Shown here: positions 35,288 through 48,329 of the stretch, piece after piece
Position numbering within the stretch: the first letter of the stretch is position 1
Layout of the letters: each line of letters begins with the position of its first letter
DNA from: Muscardinus avellanarius
Taxonomy: Eukaryota; Chordata; Mammalia; Rodentia; Gliridae
Reading direction: 5' to 3'
Assembly (NCBI GenBank): GCA_963383645.1
Contig: OY726557.1
Location: 156,799,201-156,863,200, forward strand
DNA length: 64,000 bases
Position numbers and translations under genes: made by a program
Notes under the pieces: model-generated
The model's database searches: none
What the model was told of the DNA's origin: nothing
What the model saw: only the letters and a program-made list of their open reading frames with translations

Positions 35288-35684
35288 ATAGCCTCCATAG
35301 TAGGGAATAGCAAGGGACCAAAGTATAAAGATATGCACAGGAATGATGAACATAAATTCAAAATATTGGTGATCTTTGAAAGAATTTAGAGAAAAGAGAT
35401 TAGAAAAGTTACATAGGTGCCTTAATTATAGTTGCATTATGTTCTTTTTAAGTCAGATCAAAGCTATATGGGTGTTACATAGTTTAATGCCTTTATATAT
35501 TGTTAGGAATAAAAAGAAAGTTAAATTATTTGGAATTTCACTAATGGCGTCCTGATGTAAACAAATGAGTGAATGCACAATGATTGATTTGGATTTATAG
35601 CATCATGAGATACACTTAAAGGCCCTTTCAAACGGATGCATTAAAATGCTAGATTTAAAACTAAAGACAAATTTCAAAACTTAT

Positions 35685-35791
35685 GTTTCAGTCAATTCTT
35701 GCTGCTATAACTGAAAGCACCTCACCATGCAACTTTGAGGAAGGACAATTTATTTGCTCACAGTTTCTTGGAGATTCTAGGTGTAGCATGA

Positions 35792-35834
<43 letters not shown>

Positions 35835-35857
35835 AGGGAGGGAGGGAGGGAGGGAGG

Positions 35858-35916
<59 letters not shown>

Positions 35917-36140
35917 AGAGACCATACAGGCCCTATTCCTCAATATGGGAGTCTGGAAGGAGAGAGAAGGAGAAAGTGAGGCTCTGCTCTCACAACTTGG
36001 AAGCTGGAAGTAAGAGAGTGAACAGGAGGAAGAGAGACCCTTGTATAATCCCCAAGGCCACACCCCATTACCAACCAAGCCCTGTTTCTGACATTGCTAC
36101 CTTGTTTACATGAGAGCTAGGAAAAAATTCTAAATCCAAA
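35685..36140 (-). mobile_element. MaLR-type LTR with an inner (GA)/(GGGA) expansion
   Basis: TTCTTGCTGCTATAACTGAA and TCACAGTTTCTTGGAGATTC are complement-MaLR landmarks. Inside is a 140-bp tract of GAGA and GGGA repeats (35790-35928). The right end has CCAAACCATTACAA. Confidence 0.6.
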
Positions 36141-36299
36141 CCATTACAATTTACTATATGGCTATAGAAATAAAGACTATGTGGTACTATGGTACTACCA
36201 TAATATCTTATAAATGTATAGACTGGTGAATAGAATAATTCTTCATGTTTTTGGTCAATTGATTTTTGGATAAGGTGTCAAGACAATTCAAGGGAGCTA

Positions 36300-37290
36300 A
36301 ACAATCTTTTTTTAAAAAATAGTTCAGGTACAACCAGATATCCACATGCAAAAAATAAAATTTGGTCTCTACCTCACACCATATACAAAAGTTAACTCAA
36401 AATGATTCATAGACCCAAACTAAGAACTAAAACTATGATGCTCATAAAAGAAAATAGATGTGAGTCTTTATGACCTTGGTTATTTATGACACCAAAAGCA
36501 AAAGCAACAAAATAAAAAAACAGATAAATTAGACTTCATCAAACTAAAAACTTCTGTGCTTCAAAATGACCATCAACAAATGAAAATGTAGCCCATAGAA
36601 TGGATAAAATACTTAAAAATCATATATCTGGTAAGGGACTTGTATCTGAAATATGTAAGTACCTCTTATAAGAAAGACAATCTAGTTTTAAAAAATGGAC
36701 CAAGTATTTGAATAGACATTTCATTAAAAAGACACACAAATGATGAATAAGAAACAAAAATATGTTCAATATCTTTAATTATTCAGGAAATGCAAATCAA
36801 AACCATGAGTTACTCCATTACACCCACCAATATATTCACAATCCAAAAGATATACAATAGCATGTGTGTACAAAATACACAGAAACTAAGACTCTGATAC
36901 ACTTCTAGTGGAAATGTAAATTGGCCTAGCCACTTTGGAAAAGGGTCCAGAAGTTCCTTACAATGATAAACATAGAGTTATCATATAGCTTAGAAATTCT
37001 ATTCTGAAATATATGTCCAAGGGAAATGAAAACATATGTCCACTCAATATCTCATACCCAAATGTTTAAAGCAGTATTGTTTACAAGAGACAAAAGTAGA
37101 GAATATCAATCAACTGATGAATGTATAAACAAAATGAGGTTTATTCTCACAAAAGAGAATTGATTGACAATAAAAAGTAATGAAGTATCGATATACTTTA
37201 CAAGATGAAAAAATTTTGAGAACATAGTCAAAGCACACAATCACAAAAAACCATGTGTTATATGATTATAAAATATATTATAGTAAATGT
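36300..37290 (+). mobile_element. Old L1 ORF2 3' part
   Basis: AAACTTCTGTGCTTCAAAAT, GGACCAAGTATTTGAATAGA, CATTTCATTAAAAAGACACACAAATG and AATGGACCAAG-type sequence are standard L1 ORF2 end landmarks. Heavily mutated, with many stops. Confidence 0.7.
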
Positions 37291-37298
37291 TAAGAATA

Positions 37299-37500
37299 GG
37301 AGCCTGATGTGGTGGCATACGCTTGTAATCCCAGCGTTTGGGAGGCTAAGACAGGAGGATTCCAGTGCATGGACAGCCTCAGCTATTTAGTGAGGCCTTT
37401 TGCAACTCAGTGAGACCCTTTTTCAAAATTAAGAATAAAAAAAAAAAGGCTGGGGGGTATAGATCAGAGGTAGAATGCCCCTGAGTTCCATCCTCACTAC
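37299..37500 (+). mobile_element. B1-dID SINE
   Basis: GGAGCCTGATGTGGTGGCAT to CCATCCTCACTACCGC with an AAAT tail run. Confidence 0.87.
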
Positions 37501-37508
37501 CGCAAAAA

Positions 37509-37544
<36 letters not shown>

Positions 37545-37548
37545 AAAA

Positions 37549-37732
37549 TAAGCCAGGCGTGGTGGCGCACGCTTGTAATCCCTGAGCTTGGGAGGCGGAG
37601 ACAGGAGGATCGCGCAGGTTCGAAGCCAGCCGCACTGGCTTGAGACCCTGTTTCCAAATTAGAAAAGTATAAAAATAGGTCTGGGAGTGTAGCCCGGAGG
37701 TAGAGGGGCTTCCAGAAACCTCAGTGCCACCG

Positions 37733-37780
<48 letters not shown>
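37549..37780 (+). mobile_element. B1-dID SINE with (AAT)n tail
   Basis: AAGCCAGGCGTGGTGGCGCA to CTCAGTGCCACCGATAATAA; about 16 AAT units follow. Same young subtype as at 274. Confidence 0.9.
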
Positions 37781-37781
<1 letters not shown>

Positions 37782-38269
37782 CCAGTATCAATTTATGTAC
37801 CTACACTGTACTTAATCTATCTACTGTTAAATCTTTAACTGTTTTTCTGGTTTTTTTTCAAGTCACTGCACTTTAAATCTTCAAAAATGAGTGCTAGACC
37901 TGAGTGAATCTAGAGGGGATCTGAGTGCTGTAAGTAGTTCATCCTAGCAGATCCTAAACGGCTCCACCCATAACATCTCAGCCTATCCTGCACACTTTTT
38001 GTACGAGTGCTGTTTTCTATTTATCTCTACTTAGGAGCATCCTCCTGAGCAGCAAACTTAGGAAAAGTCTTAAGTAGGAGGGACTTGATGTTCCCTGGGA
38101 AATGGCCTTCAGCCAATTTAGGACAGAAATTGGTAGACAAATAGTCCAGGTTTCTCCTCCATTAGCAGATATGTTTCATGTATTTCACACTGTTTTTAAG
38201 GGTTCTCAGCAGGAATGAATCCCAGTTGCTCATAGTTTCTGTGCTGCAAAGAAAAGAATCAACAGAGCA

Positions 38270-39350
38270 AAGAGACAACCTACAGAATGGGAGTAAATAT
38301 TTTCAAACTATACATGTGACAAAGGGTTGATTTTTCAGAATAAAATATTTGACAATGTTAATAGCAAAAAAGACAGAGCAACTAAAATATGGGGACTATA
38401 TCTAATTAGATATTTCTCAAGAGAAGATATACAAATGGCCAACAGGTACCTGAAAAAAAATGGTCAACAACACAACATCAGAGAAATGCAGATCTAAACC
38501 CACAATACACTATCATCTTATCGCACTAAGAATGGCAAGAATCAAAGAGACTGAAGAGAACAAATACTACAGAGGATGTGGAGAGAAGGCACCCTGGCAT
38601 GCTATAGGGGAAATGTAAATTAGTACAGATACTGTGGATACAGTACAGGGTTCCTCAAAAATGAAAATTGAACTACCATGTGATTCGGCAATCACACTAT
38701 ATTCAAAGGAAATGAAATTAGTATGTTAAAGAAACACCTTCCCTATCTTGTTCATTGCAGTTCTATTCACAATAGCTAAGAAATGGGAACAATCTCAGGG
38801 TCCATAGACTGATGAAGAAAATATAATACGTACACCAGTGGCATGCTACTCAGCCATCAAATAGAATGAAACCCTGTCACTTGCAAGGACATGGGTGAAG
38901 AGGAGATCACTGTATTGCATTAAATAACCCAGATAGGAAGACAAGAACTGTGTAATTCATGTGTGGAACATAAAAAAGTTGATCTCATCAAAGTTAAGAG
39001 TAGAATGGTGACTACAAGAACCTAGGGAGGGGGAGAGTGAGGGTAAGATGGGAAAGGTGAATCAGTGAATACTAAGTTACAGTTAGAGCACAGTGAGAAG
39101 TTCTGGTGTGCCACTGAATAACAGGGTGACTACAGATGACAATAATGTACCGTGTACTTCAAAAATAGAAGAGAAGATTATGAATGTTTCAATATAAGAG
39201 AATGATAAATGTTGGAGGAAATAGATGTGTTTAACTTTATTCAAACATAACATGATGTGTGCATATGTTGAAACATTACACTATACACCATTAAGATGTA
39301 GTTTTTGTTTTTCATGTATCAGCTAAAATAAATTTATATTAAAATATATG
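38270..39350 (+). mobile_element. Old L1 ORF2 3' end plus 3' UTR
   Basis: AATGGCCAACAGGTACCTGA, GAGAAATGCAGATCTAAACC, CATGTGATTCGGCAATCACA and ACATGGGTGAAGAGGAGATC are in L1 order on the + strand. Nonfunctional. Confidence 0.7.
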
Positions 39351-39389
39351 AATAAAATATAAATATGATTTTAAAAAGAGAGGCTTTTA

Positions 39390-40869
39390 CCTGCTGTGAG
39401 ACAAGGCCAGTGCTGAGGTCTCCTAGGCCAGGATCAGAGCCTGCCAAGGGGTTAGGCCAGTGCTGGGGCCAGCGAGACTGGGACCGGAGCCTGCTATGAG
39501 GCAAGGCCAGAGCTGGGGCCTCTGAGGCCGGGATCGGAACCTGCCGAGGGGTGAGTCCAGAGCCAGGGCTAGCGTGGCCGGGAGTGGAGCCTGCCATGAG
39601 GCAAGGCCAGTGCTGGGGCCTCTGAGGCCGAGATTGAAGCCTGCCGAGGGGTTAGGCCAGTGCTGGGGATAGTGGGACCAGTATCAGAGCCTGCAGTGAG
39701 GAAGGCCAGTTCTGGGGCCTCCAAGGCAAGGATTGGAGCCTGCTGAAGAATGAGGCCGGTGCCAGGGCCAGTGAGACCCGGACCGGAGTCTGTCGTGAGG
39801 CAAGGCCAGTGCTGGGGCCTCCGAGGCCGGGATCAGAGCCTGCCGAGGGTTGAGGCCAGTGCCGGGGATAGCGGGACCAGGATTGGAGCCTGCAGTGAGG
39901 AAGGCCGGTTCTGGGGCCTCCAAGGAAAGGATCGGAGCCTGCCAAGGGGTGAGGCTGGTGCTGGGGCCAGCAAGGCCGGGATCGGAGCCTGCTGAGGGGT
40001 TAGGCTGGTGCTGGGGCCAGCAAGACTGGGACTGGAGCCTGCCATGAGGCAAGGCTGGTGCTGGGGCCTCCCAGGCTGGGACTAGAGCCTACTGAGGGAT
40101 TAGGCCGGTGCCAGGGCCAGCAAGGCCGGGACCAGAGCCTGCTGTGAGCCAAGGCCAGTGCTGGGGCCTCTGAGGATGGGATTGAAGCCTGCCAAGGGGT
40201 TAGGCCAGTGCCAGGGATAGCAGGACTGGGATCAGAGCCTGCAGTGAGGAAGGCCGGTTCTGGGGCCTCTGAGGCCGGGATTGGAGCCTGCCGAGGGTTT
40301 AGGCCGGTCCTTGGGCCAGCAAGATCAGGATTGAAGCCTACCGTGAGGCAAGGCCAGTGCTGGGGCCTCTGAGGCTGGGATTGGAGCCTGCCGAGGGGTG
40401 AGGCTGGAGCCGGGGTCAGCGAGGCCGGGAGCGGGGTCTGCCATGAGGCAAGGCTGGTGCTTGAGCCAGCGAGGCCGGGGTCAGAGTCTGCAGGGGCGCC
40501 AGGCCGACACCGGGGCCTTCAGGAGCAGGATCGAAACTTGCAATGTGTCATACATAGAGAAACATACAGAAAATAGAAAATCAGATGCTTTCCCTAATAT
40601 GCAAAAACTAGAAAGAAATGGGTAATGAGAGGAGATCTAGTTGAAGAAAAGGCCCCAATGGAAGAGCAATTAAGGTTACCAATCAGAGAGGATGGAATGG
40701 GGGAAGATGGAATTTATTCAAAACACTTGATATACATAAACAAATGAACCAATGTTAATCACCAAATCAAGCATGGAATTGAGTGAAGGAGAGGGAATGG
40801 GACAGGGAGGGGATAGGAGCTAATTGGATGATGTGTGCTTGTATACCCTCACAAGTCATGTATTCTATT

Positions 40870-40873
<4 letters not shown>
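39390..40873 (+). mobile_element. Second VNTR-composite element, 5'-truncated and diverged
   Basis: On the + strand it has about 23 VNTR units (39390-40540) whose reverse complements match the 50-bp units at 14760-16150, such as GCCTGCCGAGGGGTTAGGCC and GCCTGCCATGAGGCAAGGCC. A spacer (40540-40690) and L1-like tail (40690-40873) follow, with GGAGCTAATTGGATGATGTG. The 5' monomers and gene-like segment are absent, so it is truncated inside the VNTR. The tail runs into a TA microsatellite. No target-site duplication is visible. CpG decay and mismatches make it older than the first copy. Confidence 0.8.

Positions 40874-40921
<48 letters not shown>
40873..40921. repeat. (TA)n microsatellite
   Basis: About 24 TA units at the 3' end of the second VNTR-composite element. 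Confidence 0.95.
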
Positions 40922-40923
<2 letters not shown>

Positions 40924-41209
40924 GGGTTTTTAATGGGTTGGTAATATTTTATTTGTTAACTTAGTTGTATGTTTATCAGTGTTTGTTATATTATTTCTTA
41001 AATATACACATATTTTTATTTATTTATGCTGTGTGTATCTACATATTTAACAATAAATTTAAAATATTAAAATTTAAATTTTTAGCTTTAAATTATCAAA
41101 TTAGGCATGAGAAAATGGATGGCAGATTTTAATCAAGTAATCAATTATTAAATACAACAATTTTGTACTCAGATTGCTTTGCAAAAGTGTTTGTTTTAAT
41201 TTGATTTTT

Positions 41210-41402
41210 TTTGTAGGGATGGAACTCAAAAACATTCTACCTCTGAGCTATACCTCAGCCCTATTTTATTCTTTTATTTTGAAACTGGATCTCACTAAGT
41301 TGCAGAGGGTCTCAATAAGTAGCTGAAGCTGCCTCAAACCTATGATCTTCCTTTATCCACCTCCCAAGTACTGGGATTACAGGTGTGCATCACCACACCC
41401 GG
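41210..41402 (-). mobile_element. B1-dID SINE
   Basis: GGATGGAACTCAAAAACATT to CATCACCACACCCGG; diverged. Confidence 0.85.
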
Positions 41403-42711
41403 ATTTTTCATTTGACATTAATGAAACAAAAATTGAAATAATAGGAAATGCGTTAGGTATGTGAGTCATTCAAGAAAGACTTCAAAAAGTGAAACTATAC
41501 CCAAAAGAAAGGTCTGAGTTCTAATATCAAAATGTTTGTGAATGATGGCATTTTATAAGCTACAAATTCAAAATTATTCTACTTATATGTTAAAACATTT
41601 AACTTAGGTAAATTTGTACATATGTATATGTATAGGTTAATGCTTAATCTAATTTTATTTTTATTTCTTACAGTAACTGACAGTTGTATTCACATCACAA
41701 AAGAAGACATCAATTCCATCAAATATTAAGCAAATGCACTGGAGAGCAGGTAGGGCTTTGTTTGAGAAGTAACAAAGTTAAGGATAGAATAGCACAGGGG
41801 TTATGTATGTTTAAAAAATAAGCTTCATTCTCAACATTTATTCCCCAAAGTGTTAGACTTAAATATTACAAAAGTATCTCCAAAATGAATGAATATAGCA
41901 ATAAATAATCTTTAAATTTGTTTTTATTCATTACTTGTTTATGTACTAATCTGAAAGCAGGATGTCACTTTTCAAAGAACTGTAGAAAAAGCATATATGA
42001 ATACTGTGAGAGAGGAGAGAGCAATCATCCCTATATGTGTATGTATGTATGTCTCCATTTGTATAATTCTTCCTTGCATCACTTATTGGTTAAAGTTAGC
42101 AGAATATTTTTCTCAGTATTTAGAATGATCAGAAGGTTCATAGGATGTCTTAATCCTGCTTTGAGTGTGCTGAAGTAGATGTCTTTGTTCATTTCACAAA
42201 AGCAAATGAGAGTGGTGTTGTGAGGATTAGATTTTGACAATTCAATTCAGATGAGTACTTTATCATGGAAAGGTGTCCTGTGTAATGTATCTAATCCAGG
42301 AAGTTTATTAATAAAGAAGGCACTATAGCTACACTATAATGTAGTTGCAAATATTAAGGTTAAAAGTTGTAAGAAGAAACATAGCTGTTAAAGGCAATTA
42401 CAATGAATTTATTTGAGTGTTACATGGTTGTGATGATGTGGATAATTCAAGATTTATTTTTGCAAAACTCATTTCAAAGGCTCTCACTTTAGCATTTCAA
42501 AGGTAGTGGGTAATATTTGAAAATGTCTCACTTCTTTTAAATATGATAATCATAGTTTGAAAGCTAAGTATGCAAAGGCATATAAAATAATGTATACCCA
42601 GGTGTTAGGAATGTCAATTGTGTGCACAGATGCCTCAGGGCATGTGATATTGGTCATTTTATATTAGTTTTTATTTCAAATTGTAAAATAATATTCTGGA
42701 ATTTTAAAATA

Positions 42712-42885
42712 ATTCCAGAGGCTGAAGCAGAAGGATCACACGTTTGAGTACTGCCTCAGCAATCTAGTGCAATCCTGGGTCAAAACAAAAAAATAAAAAG
42801 GGCTGGGGGTGTAGTTCAGAGGTGGAATGCTCCTGGGTTCAATCCATAGAACCAACCAACCAACAAACAAACAAACAAACAAAAA
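42712..42885 (+). mobile_element. 5'-truncated B1-dID SINE
   Basis: Starts inside the left arm at AGAGGCTGAAGCAGAAGGAT and ends GGTTCAATCCATAGAACC, followed by CAAC/CAAA repeats. Confidence 0.82.
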
Positions 42886-43020
42886 CAAATAGGAATTTCC
42901 TGTCTTTTACCATTTTCACATAACCTTAATTGATATCCTATGGTATAATTATGTAAAGTATTTCTTGTGTAATCTAAACTAAAAATGTACTCTGGCTGAC
43001 CTGTACAGAGTAGTAATTTC

Positions 43021-43218
43021 AGCCAGGTGTGGTGGCGCACGCTTGTAATCCCAGCATTCGGGAGGCTGAGACAGGAGGATCGTGGTTCGCGGACAGCCTC
43101 AGCTACTTAGTGAGGCCCTCTGCAATTCAATGAGACCCTGTTTCAAATTAAAGAATAAAAATTGGCCTGGGGGTGTAGCTTGAAGGTAGAATGTTTCTGG
43201 GTTACATCCCCAGTTCCG

Positions 43219-43256
<38 letters not shown>
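43021..43256 (+). mobile_element. B1-dID SINE with a 38-base A tail
   Basis: Complete, with GGTGGCGCACGCTTGTAATC and CGCGGACAGCCTCAGC. The unbroken 38-A tail (43219-43256) suggests a recent insertion. Confidence 0.92.
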
Positions 43257-43258
<2 letters not shown>

Positions 43259-43262
43259 ATAT

Positions 43263-43456
43263 TAGTTAGGCATGATGGTGCAGCTGTAATCCCAAGTGAC
43301 TTGGGAGGCTGGGGCAGGGATATTGCAAATTTGAAGGCAGCCTGGGCAACTTAGGGAGACCCTGTCTCAAAATAAAACCCCAAAAGGGTTGGGGAAATAA
43401 CTCAGTGGTAGAGCACCCTTGGGTTCCATCCCCAGTACTGAAAAAAAAATAAAAAA
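43263..43456 (+). mobile_element. B1-dID SINE
   Basis: AGTTAGGCATGATGGTGCAG to CCATCCCCAGTACTG; right arm has GGTTGGGGAAATAACTCAGT. Confidence 0.86.
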
Positions 43457-44619
43457 GTAGTTTCTATGCAATGCAAATATTGTTGCATACTTTGTACATA
43501 ATATTTAAAAAACTAAAATTCTACTGACTTGTGTATTGTTCAATACACATAATACATAAGTTCATTACATGACAAGAAGAATGTAACAAGTGGAATAAAA
43601 GAGACAATTAGGGGAGGATAACAGACATGAGCGCAAGGGGTATGCAAAATTTAAAATAGGATATTCAAGGTAGTCCCGAGAAGGAGACATGTGAGCAAAG
43701 ATTCTGAAGGAGGTGCAAGAGCATTGCTATTAGAATGGAAAAGTTGTTAGCAAAGACGTGTCGAAATAATTTGTCTATGGGAAGAAAGAAGAAAGCAAAA
43801 CAGAAGCACTGGGTCATTTTTTATTCAATTTTATCTTTAACTCTGAATGTTTTGAAGTGACGGTAACCTAAGTGAAGATGTGGGTTTCTGATTAGTTTTC
43901 AGCCTTAAATTTCATTTAAGGTCAAGGAGAGGTGGTTATCTTATATACTGTCTTATATATTCCTAATAGTTGTCACGAGTTGGAATAGAAACACAGGAGA
44001 TGACCTTGAGACTACAAGCAACTTACACCACATAAATGTGATATACATTAGATACCCCACATTAGACACTGAAAACAGGTATTGGAACTTGACAGTTCAT
44101 ACACCACTTTCCAGGCGATTCAATAACAATACATCAAGATGTAATCTTTTCCAGGACAAATTCATCCTTTCCAAGATGCCAGACATCTTTTATCTACTTC
44201 TCAGAGCTTGAAGCAATACATCAAGCAGTCATGAAAATGCCATGAATGTGAAAGTAATTTTAATGAATCAGTGAAGAAAGGTAACGTGTCCATCACAGCT
44301 ATATAGTTTTAGGAACTGTGATCAAACAGAGACAAAATGATTTGCTCAATGCGAAAATGAAAGTGGCTAGATTAAATCACAATCAGAGCATATTACTCAG
44401 AAAGATGAGATTAATCAATTTAAATAGAGACCATTCTTCTTTAAAAATGCATTTTAAATGATTATGTCTGTTGATATTCTTTAGTGTTCCTGAGGTCAAT
44501 GGGGGAAAAAAAAAAAAAGCAGGCACTAGAGTCTTCAATGACTGCCAAAAGTTTAACAATGTCTGGTATGCCATTTTGTTCTGACCTATACTGTATGTCT
44601 CTTTTTTGATAGAAAACTG

Positions 44620-44870
44620 CCATTTTTAGAACATGTATAACATCAGACACTATACAAGATGCCTTCACAGGTATTATTATCTCATTTAATTCTCACAATC
44701 TTTTATGTATACTTATGTAAATATGTGCACATGATGTAAGGGGATGGAGGGAGATGAAGAAGGAGTATCAGCCACCTTTTATAGGAGCTCAGAGAAGTAA
44801 CACGTTCTAAATTCACATATTGTAGCTAGGAAGTACTAAAGCCGAATTCTAGCTTTAGAATGCTCAGTGT
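44620..44870 (+). mobile_element. MIR
   Basis: TATTATTATCTCATTTAATT with CTCACAATC, and AGAGAAGTAACACGTTCTAA followed by a CACATATTGTAGCTAGGAAG part. It has a 75-bp inner insert near 44710-44780. Confidence 0.6.
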
Positions 44871-45272
44871 TTCTAGCTAAATTAATCCATCTGCTACTTG
44901 AGAGAGGCCACTATAATTACTATTTTCATGGCATTTTATTGTCTATAAAGTACATTCATGTTTTATTTGATTACACCATAATTCAAGATAGTTCTCATTA
45001 TCTTAATTTTTTTCACAATTCTCAATCTATGGTATTGTTTTAATGCTGAAAACTCTGCAATGGGTCACAGTCACACGATTGCTTTTGTATATAAGCTTTC
45101 ACATACTACACTTAGGAGAAGACAAGCTCATTACATTTGTTTCTATCACATGATGAACAAAGAGATTATATTTTTCAGTAAATACAATATTACAAAATAC
45201 GGTGCATTGCTTCTCTAAGAGTGTTTCCACAACTACAAAGTAAGGATAACGCTCTAAGACTTCGTTTTTGTG

Positions 45273-45463
45273 TGTGGTGCTGGAGATTGAACCGAAGAAC
45301 ATTCTACCTCTGAGCTATACCCCCAGCCCGATTTTTAATTTTTCTTTTGGAAATAGCATCTTGCTAAGTTGCTGAAAGCCTCACTAAGCCTTCAAATCTG
45401 CAATCTTCCTGTCCTAGCTTCTTAAGTACTGGGATCACAGGCATGCATCACCACACCTGGGCT
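45273..45463 (-). mobile_element. B1-dID SINE
   Basis: TGTGTGGTGCTGGAGATTGA to CATCACCACACCTGGG. Confidence 0.86.
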
Positions 45464-45680
45464 AAAATGTGATAATATTGTGTTTCAATACATTTGATTT
45501 TGACTTTTATTTTCATTACTTTTCAATTATATAAATATGTACCTTATATTAAAGTTTATAAAGAACCAAAATATACAGTAGAAAGTTACAATTCCATTTT
45601 TTATTCACCTTCCTTAACACAGCCAACTTTCTTGTCTAGGAATTAGTTAATATTAATAGTTTGATACTTGTTCCTGCAGA

Positions 45681-45898
45681 TTTTTTTTTTTTTTTTTGCA
45701 GGTCTGGGGATGGAATCCAGGGGCATTCAACCTCTGAGCTATACCCCCTGCCCCATTTTTTTTATTCTTTATTATGAAACAGGGTCTCACTAAGTTGTAG
45801 AGAGCCTCACTAAGTAGCTGACGCTGTCCATGAATCGCGATCCTCCAGTCTCAGTCTCCCAAATGCTGGGATTACAAGCATGAGCCATCACGTCCGCT
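45681..45898 (-). mobile_element. B1-dID SINE
   Basis: T-run, GGTCTGGGGATGGAATCCAG to GAGCCATCACGTCCGC. TTGCAGATT stands on both sides; a (TG)24 tract (45911-45958) follows. Confidence 0.87.
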
Positions 45899-45906
45899 TT
45901 GCAGAT

Positions 45907-45959
<53 letters not shown>

Positions 45960-46117
45960 TTAAATGCATACATTTTCTAAGTATATATCAATAAAACATT
46001 TTATTTGACAATATTCTGATTTTTCTAGCAACATGTCTTAGAAATCTTGTATAGCTATGTAGTAGTGCAGGTTTCTTTGTTCCTCCTCCTCATCTCCCTC
46101 CTTCTCCTCTTTCTTGT

Positions 46118-46302
46118 TTTGTACTATGGATCAAACCCAGGGGTGTTCTATTTCTTTTTTTTAAGTATTCTTTTTATTTTTGAAACAAGGTCTCACTGAG
46201 TTGGAAAGGGCCCCACTTAGTAGCTGAGGCTGTCCGCAAGTGATCCTCTGGTCTCAGCCTCCTTAATGCTGGGATTTCAAGCATGCGCCACCATGCCTGG
46301 CT
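46118..46302 (-). mobile_element. B1-dID SINE
   Basis: TACTATGGATCAAACCCAGG to GCGCCACCATGCCTGGC. Confidence 0.83.
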
Positions 46303-46363
46303 TCCACTTCTAAGGTAAGCCCTCTCTCTCCTTTTATTTATTCATTTTATTTTTATATTTATT

Positions 46364-46925
46364 TTTTGCTACTGGGAATTTAACCCAGGGGCATTTTGCC
46401 TCTGTGCTATACCCATAGTCTTTTAATTAATTAATTAATTAATTAATTTTTGCGGTACTGGGGTTGGAACCCAGGGGTATTCTATCTCAAGCTACACCCC
46501 CCAGCCCTATTTTTTATTCTTTATTTTGAAACAGGGTCTCACTAGGTTGCGGAGGGCATCACTAAGTGTGCTAAGACTATCTGTGAACCATGATCCTCTT
46601 GTCTCAGCCTCCCAAATGCTGGCATTACAAGTGTGTGCCACCATGCTGTGCTAATTTTTTTTGTTTTTTTTTTTTTTGAAACAAGGTCTTATTAAGTTGC
46701 TGAAGATTTGACTAAGCTCCTGAGACTGGCCTCAAATTTGCTATCCTTCTGTCACAGCCTCTCAAGTACTACTATTATAAGGCATGTGCCACCACATTCA
46801 TCCCTTTGTATTTTTTATTTTGAAACAGGGTCTCCCTTAATATGCTGAGGCTGGTCTTGAATTTGCAATCCTCCTGTCTCAGTCTCTCAAGTACTGGGAT
46901 TACAGGCATTTGCAACCATCCCTGG
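46364..46925 (-). mobile_element. Nested minus-strand SINE cluster
   Basis: Right arm 46364-46421, TTAA repeat, a full SINE 46455-46651 inserted next, then the left arm 46670-46800 that belongs with the first part, then a left-arm monomer 46806-46925. Confidence 0.72.
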
Positions 46926-46967
46926 AAGTAGTGCACTATTTTATAATTAATAATTACATTATTTTCT

Positions 46968-47036
46968 AAGGAAGGAGAGAAGAGAGAAGAGAGAGGAGAG
47001 AGGGGGGAAAGGGGAGAGAGGAGAGGGGGGAGATAG
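46968..47036. repeat. Purine (GA/GGGA) tract
   Basis: About 70 bp of AGAGAGG-type purines with runs of six G. Confidence 0.9.
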
Positions 47037-48074
47037 GTAGGTACTCTCTTTTAGATAGATCAATATGCATGAACAAGTTAGAATATTTGACCAAGCTAAA
47101 GTCCTATCAGTGCAGTGTCTGGATCAAAGAGAACATTACTGATTTTGAAAGACACTGCCAGAAGACCTCCAAATGAGGCTGTTCCAAATTATTCATGATC
47201 CAGTTTATTAGTGTATTTCTTTGGAATTTTTCAAATATATATTATCAGTAATTCCATTTCTTTTGTCCCATAAGTAAAAAAAAATACTATTTTACTTTTA
47301 CTTCTATGTCCAGTTAGGTTACTACATTTTATGTGCATATTATTTGCTATTTTAATTTCTATGAAAGATATTTTTATATCTTCTGTCCATTTTCCTTCTG
47401 AATTGCTGCTTTCCTAAGGTTTGTAGACACTACATGTTCTGGCTATTTTTTCCTTTTCTATTTTACATGTAGCAAATATTTTTCTTCCTGTCTATCATCT
47501 TTCTTTTATTTTTTATCACTCACCAGAAAGAAGTTTCTTATGTTTATAGTCAAGTGTATTAGTCTTTTCTTTTTTGATATCTAGCTTTCTGCCTTAAGAA
47601 AGTATTCCTATCCAAAAATTACAACAATCTCCTGCATTTCCTTATATGCTTTTATGTTTCTATTTATAGAGAAATAAATAGTTATATTTCTATCTCAAAT
47701 GACATAAAAATACAGCTCTGACTGATTATATATCTATGTCTCTAACAATTACCTATCATATATTTTTGTAATGTTTCCAGAAACAAATACCCAGTATCAT
47801 TTTTAATGACTTCACTCATTTCCCCACTGATATGAAATCACTTCAGTCATATAATTGACCCTCAGATAGAGATAAGTGTTTTCTATTCTGTCCATTTTGG
47901 CTTCTAATATTTTCTTATCCAGATCTAATCCACATGACTATACACAGTATATAATTGTAATGATAGGGTATATACTATTCATATTCTTTACTCAAATTTT
48001 TTCATATTTCTACATAGTTTTTCTAATTGTCATCTAAATAGCCACAATCAATTATTTAGATAGACTTTATTTCT

Positions 48075-48255
48075 CCTTGTATTAGTCCATTTTCTGTTGT
48101 CATGACAAATTACTGAGATCGGGACCCTTTAAAAGAGGTTTAATTAGCTAACATTCTGGAGACTCAAGAGCATGGCACTAGCATCTGCTCTACTCTGTTG
48201 AGGGTCTTCTAATGGTATCACAGCATGGTGCATAGCTTTATTGTGGGAACGCCTA
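48075..48255 (-). mobile_element. MaLR-type LTR fragment
   Basis: TGTATTAGTCCATTTTCTGT, the complement of a MaLR LTR 3' end, followed by AGGTTTAATTAGCTAACATT. Truncated. Confidence 0.6.
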
Positions 48256-48329
48256 CCTGTGAGAGGGAATGTTTACGTAGTGTGATTAGAAAGAGTATGA
48301 AATTTTTTTGAACTTAAAACCAACTGTTT

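Larger units (their letters stand above)
45540..47950 (-). mobile_element. Old L1 3' region in antisense, filled with SINEs
   Basis: Between the SINEs, ATTCACCTTCCTTAACACAG, ACATGTCTTAGAAATCTTGT, CAAATTATTCATGATCCAGT and AGTGTATTAGTCTTTTCTTT follow the complement of old L1 3' UTR and ORF2-end sequence. Assignment by resemblance. Confidence 0.5.

Noticed and set aside
35027..35353. A minus-strand frame of Lys and Glu runs
   Set aside because: Produced by the CTT/CTC triplet repeat; no promoter, no homology, no non-repeat coding part.
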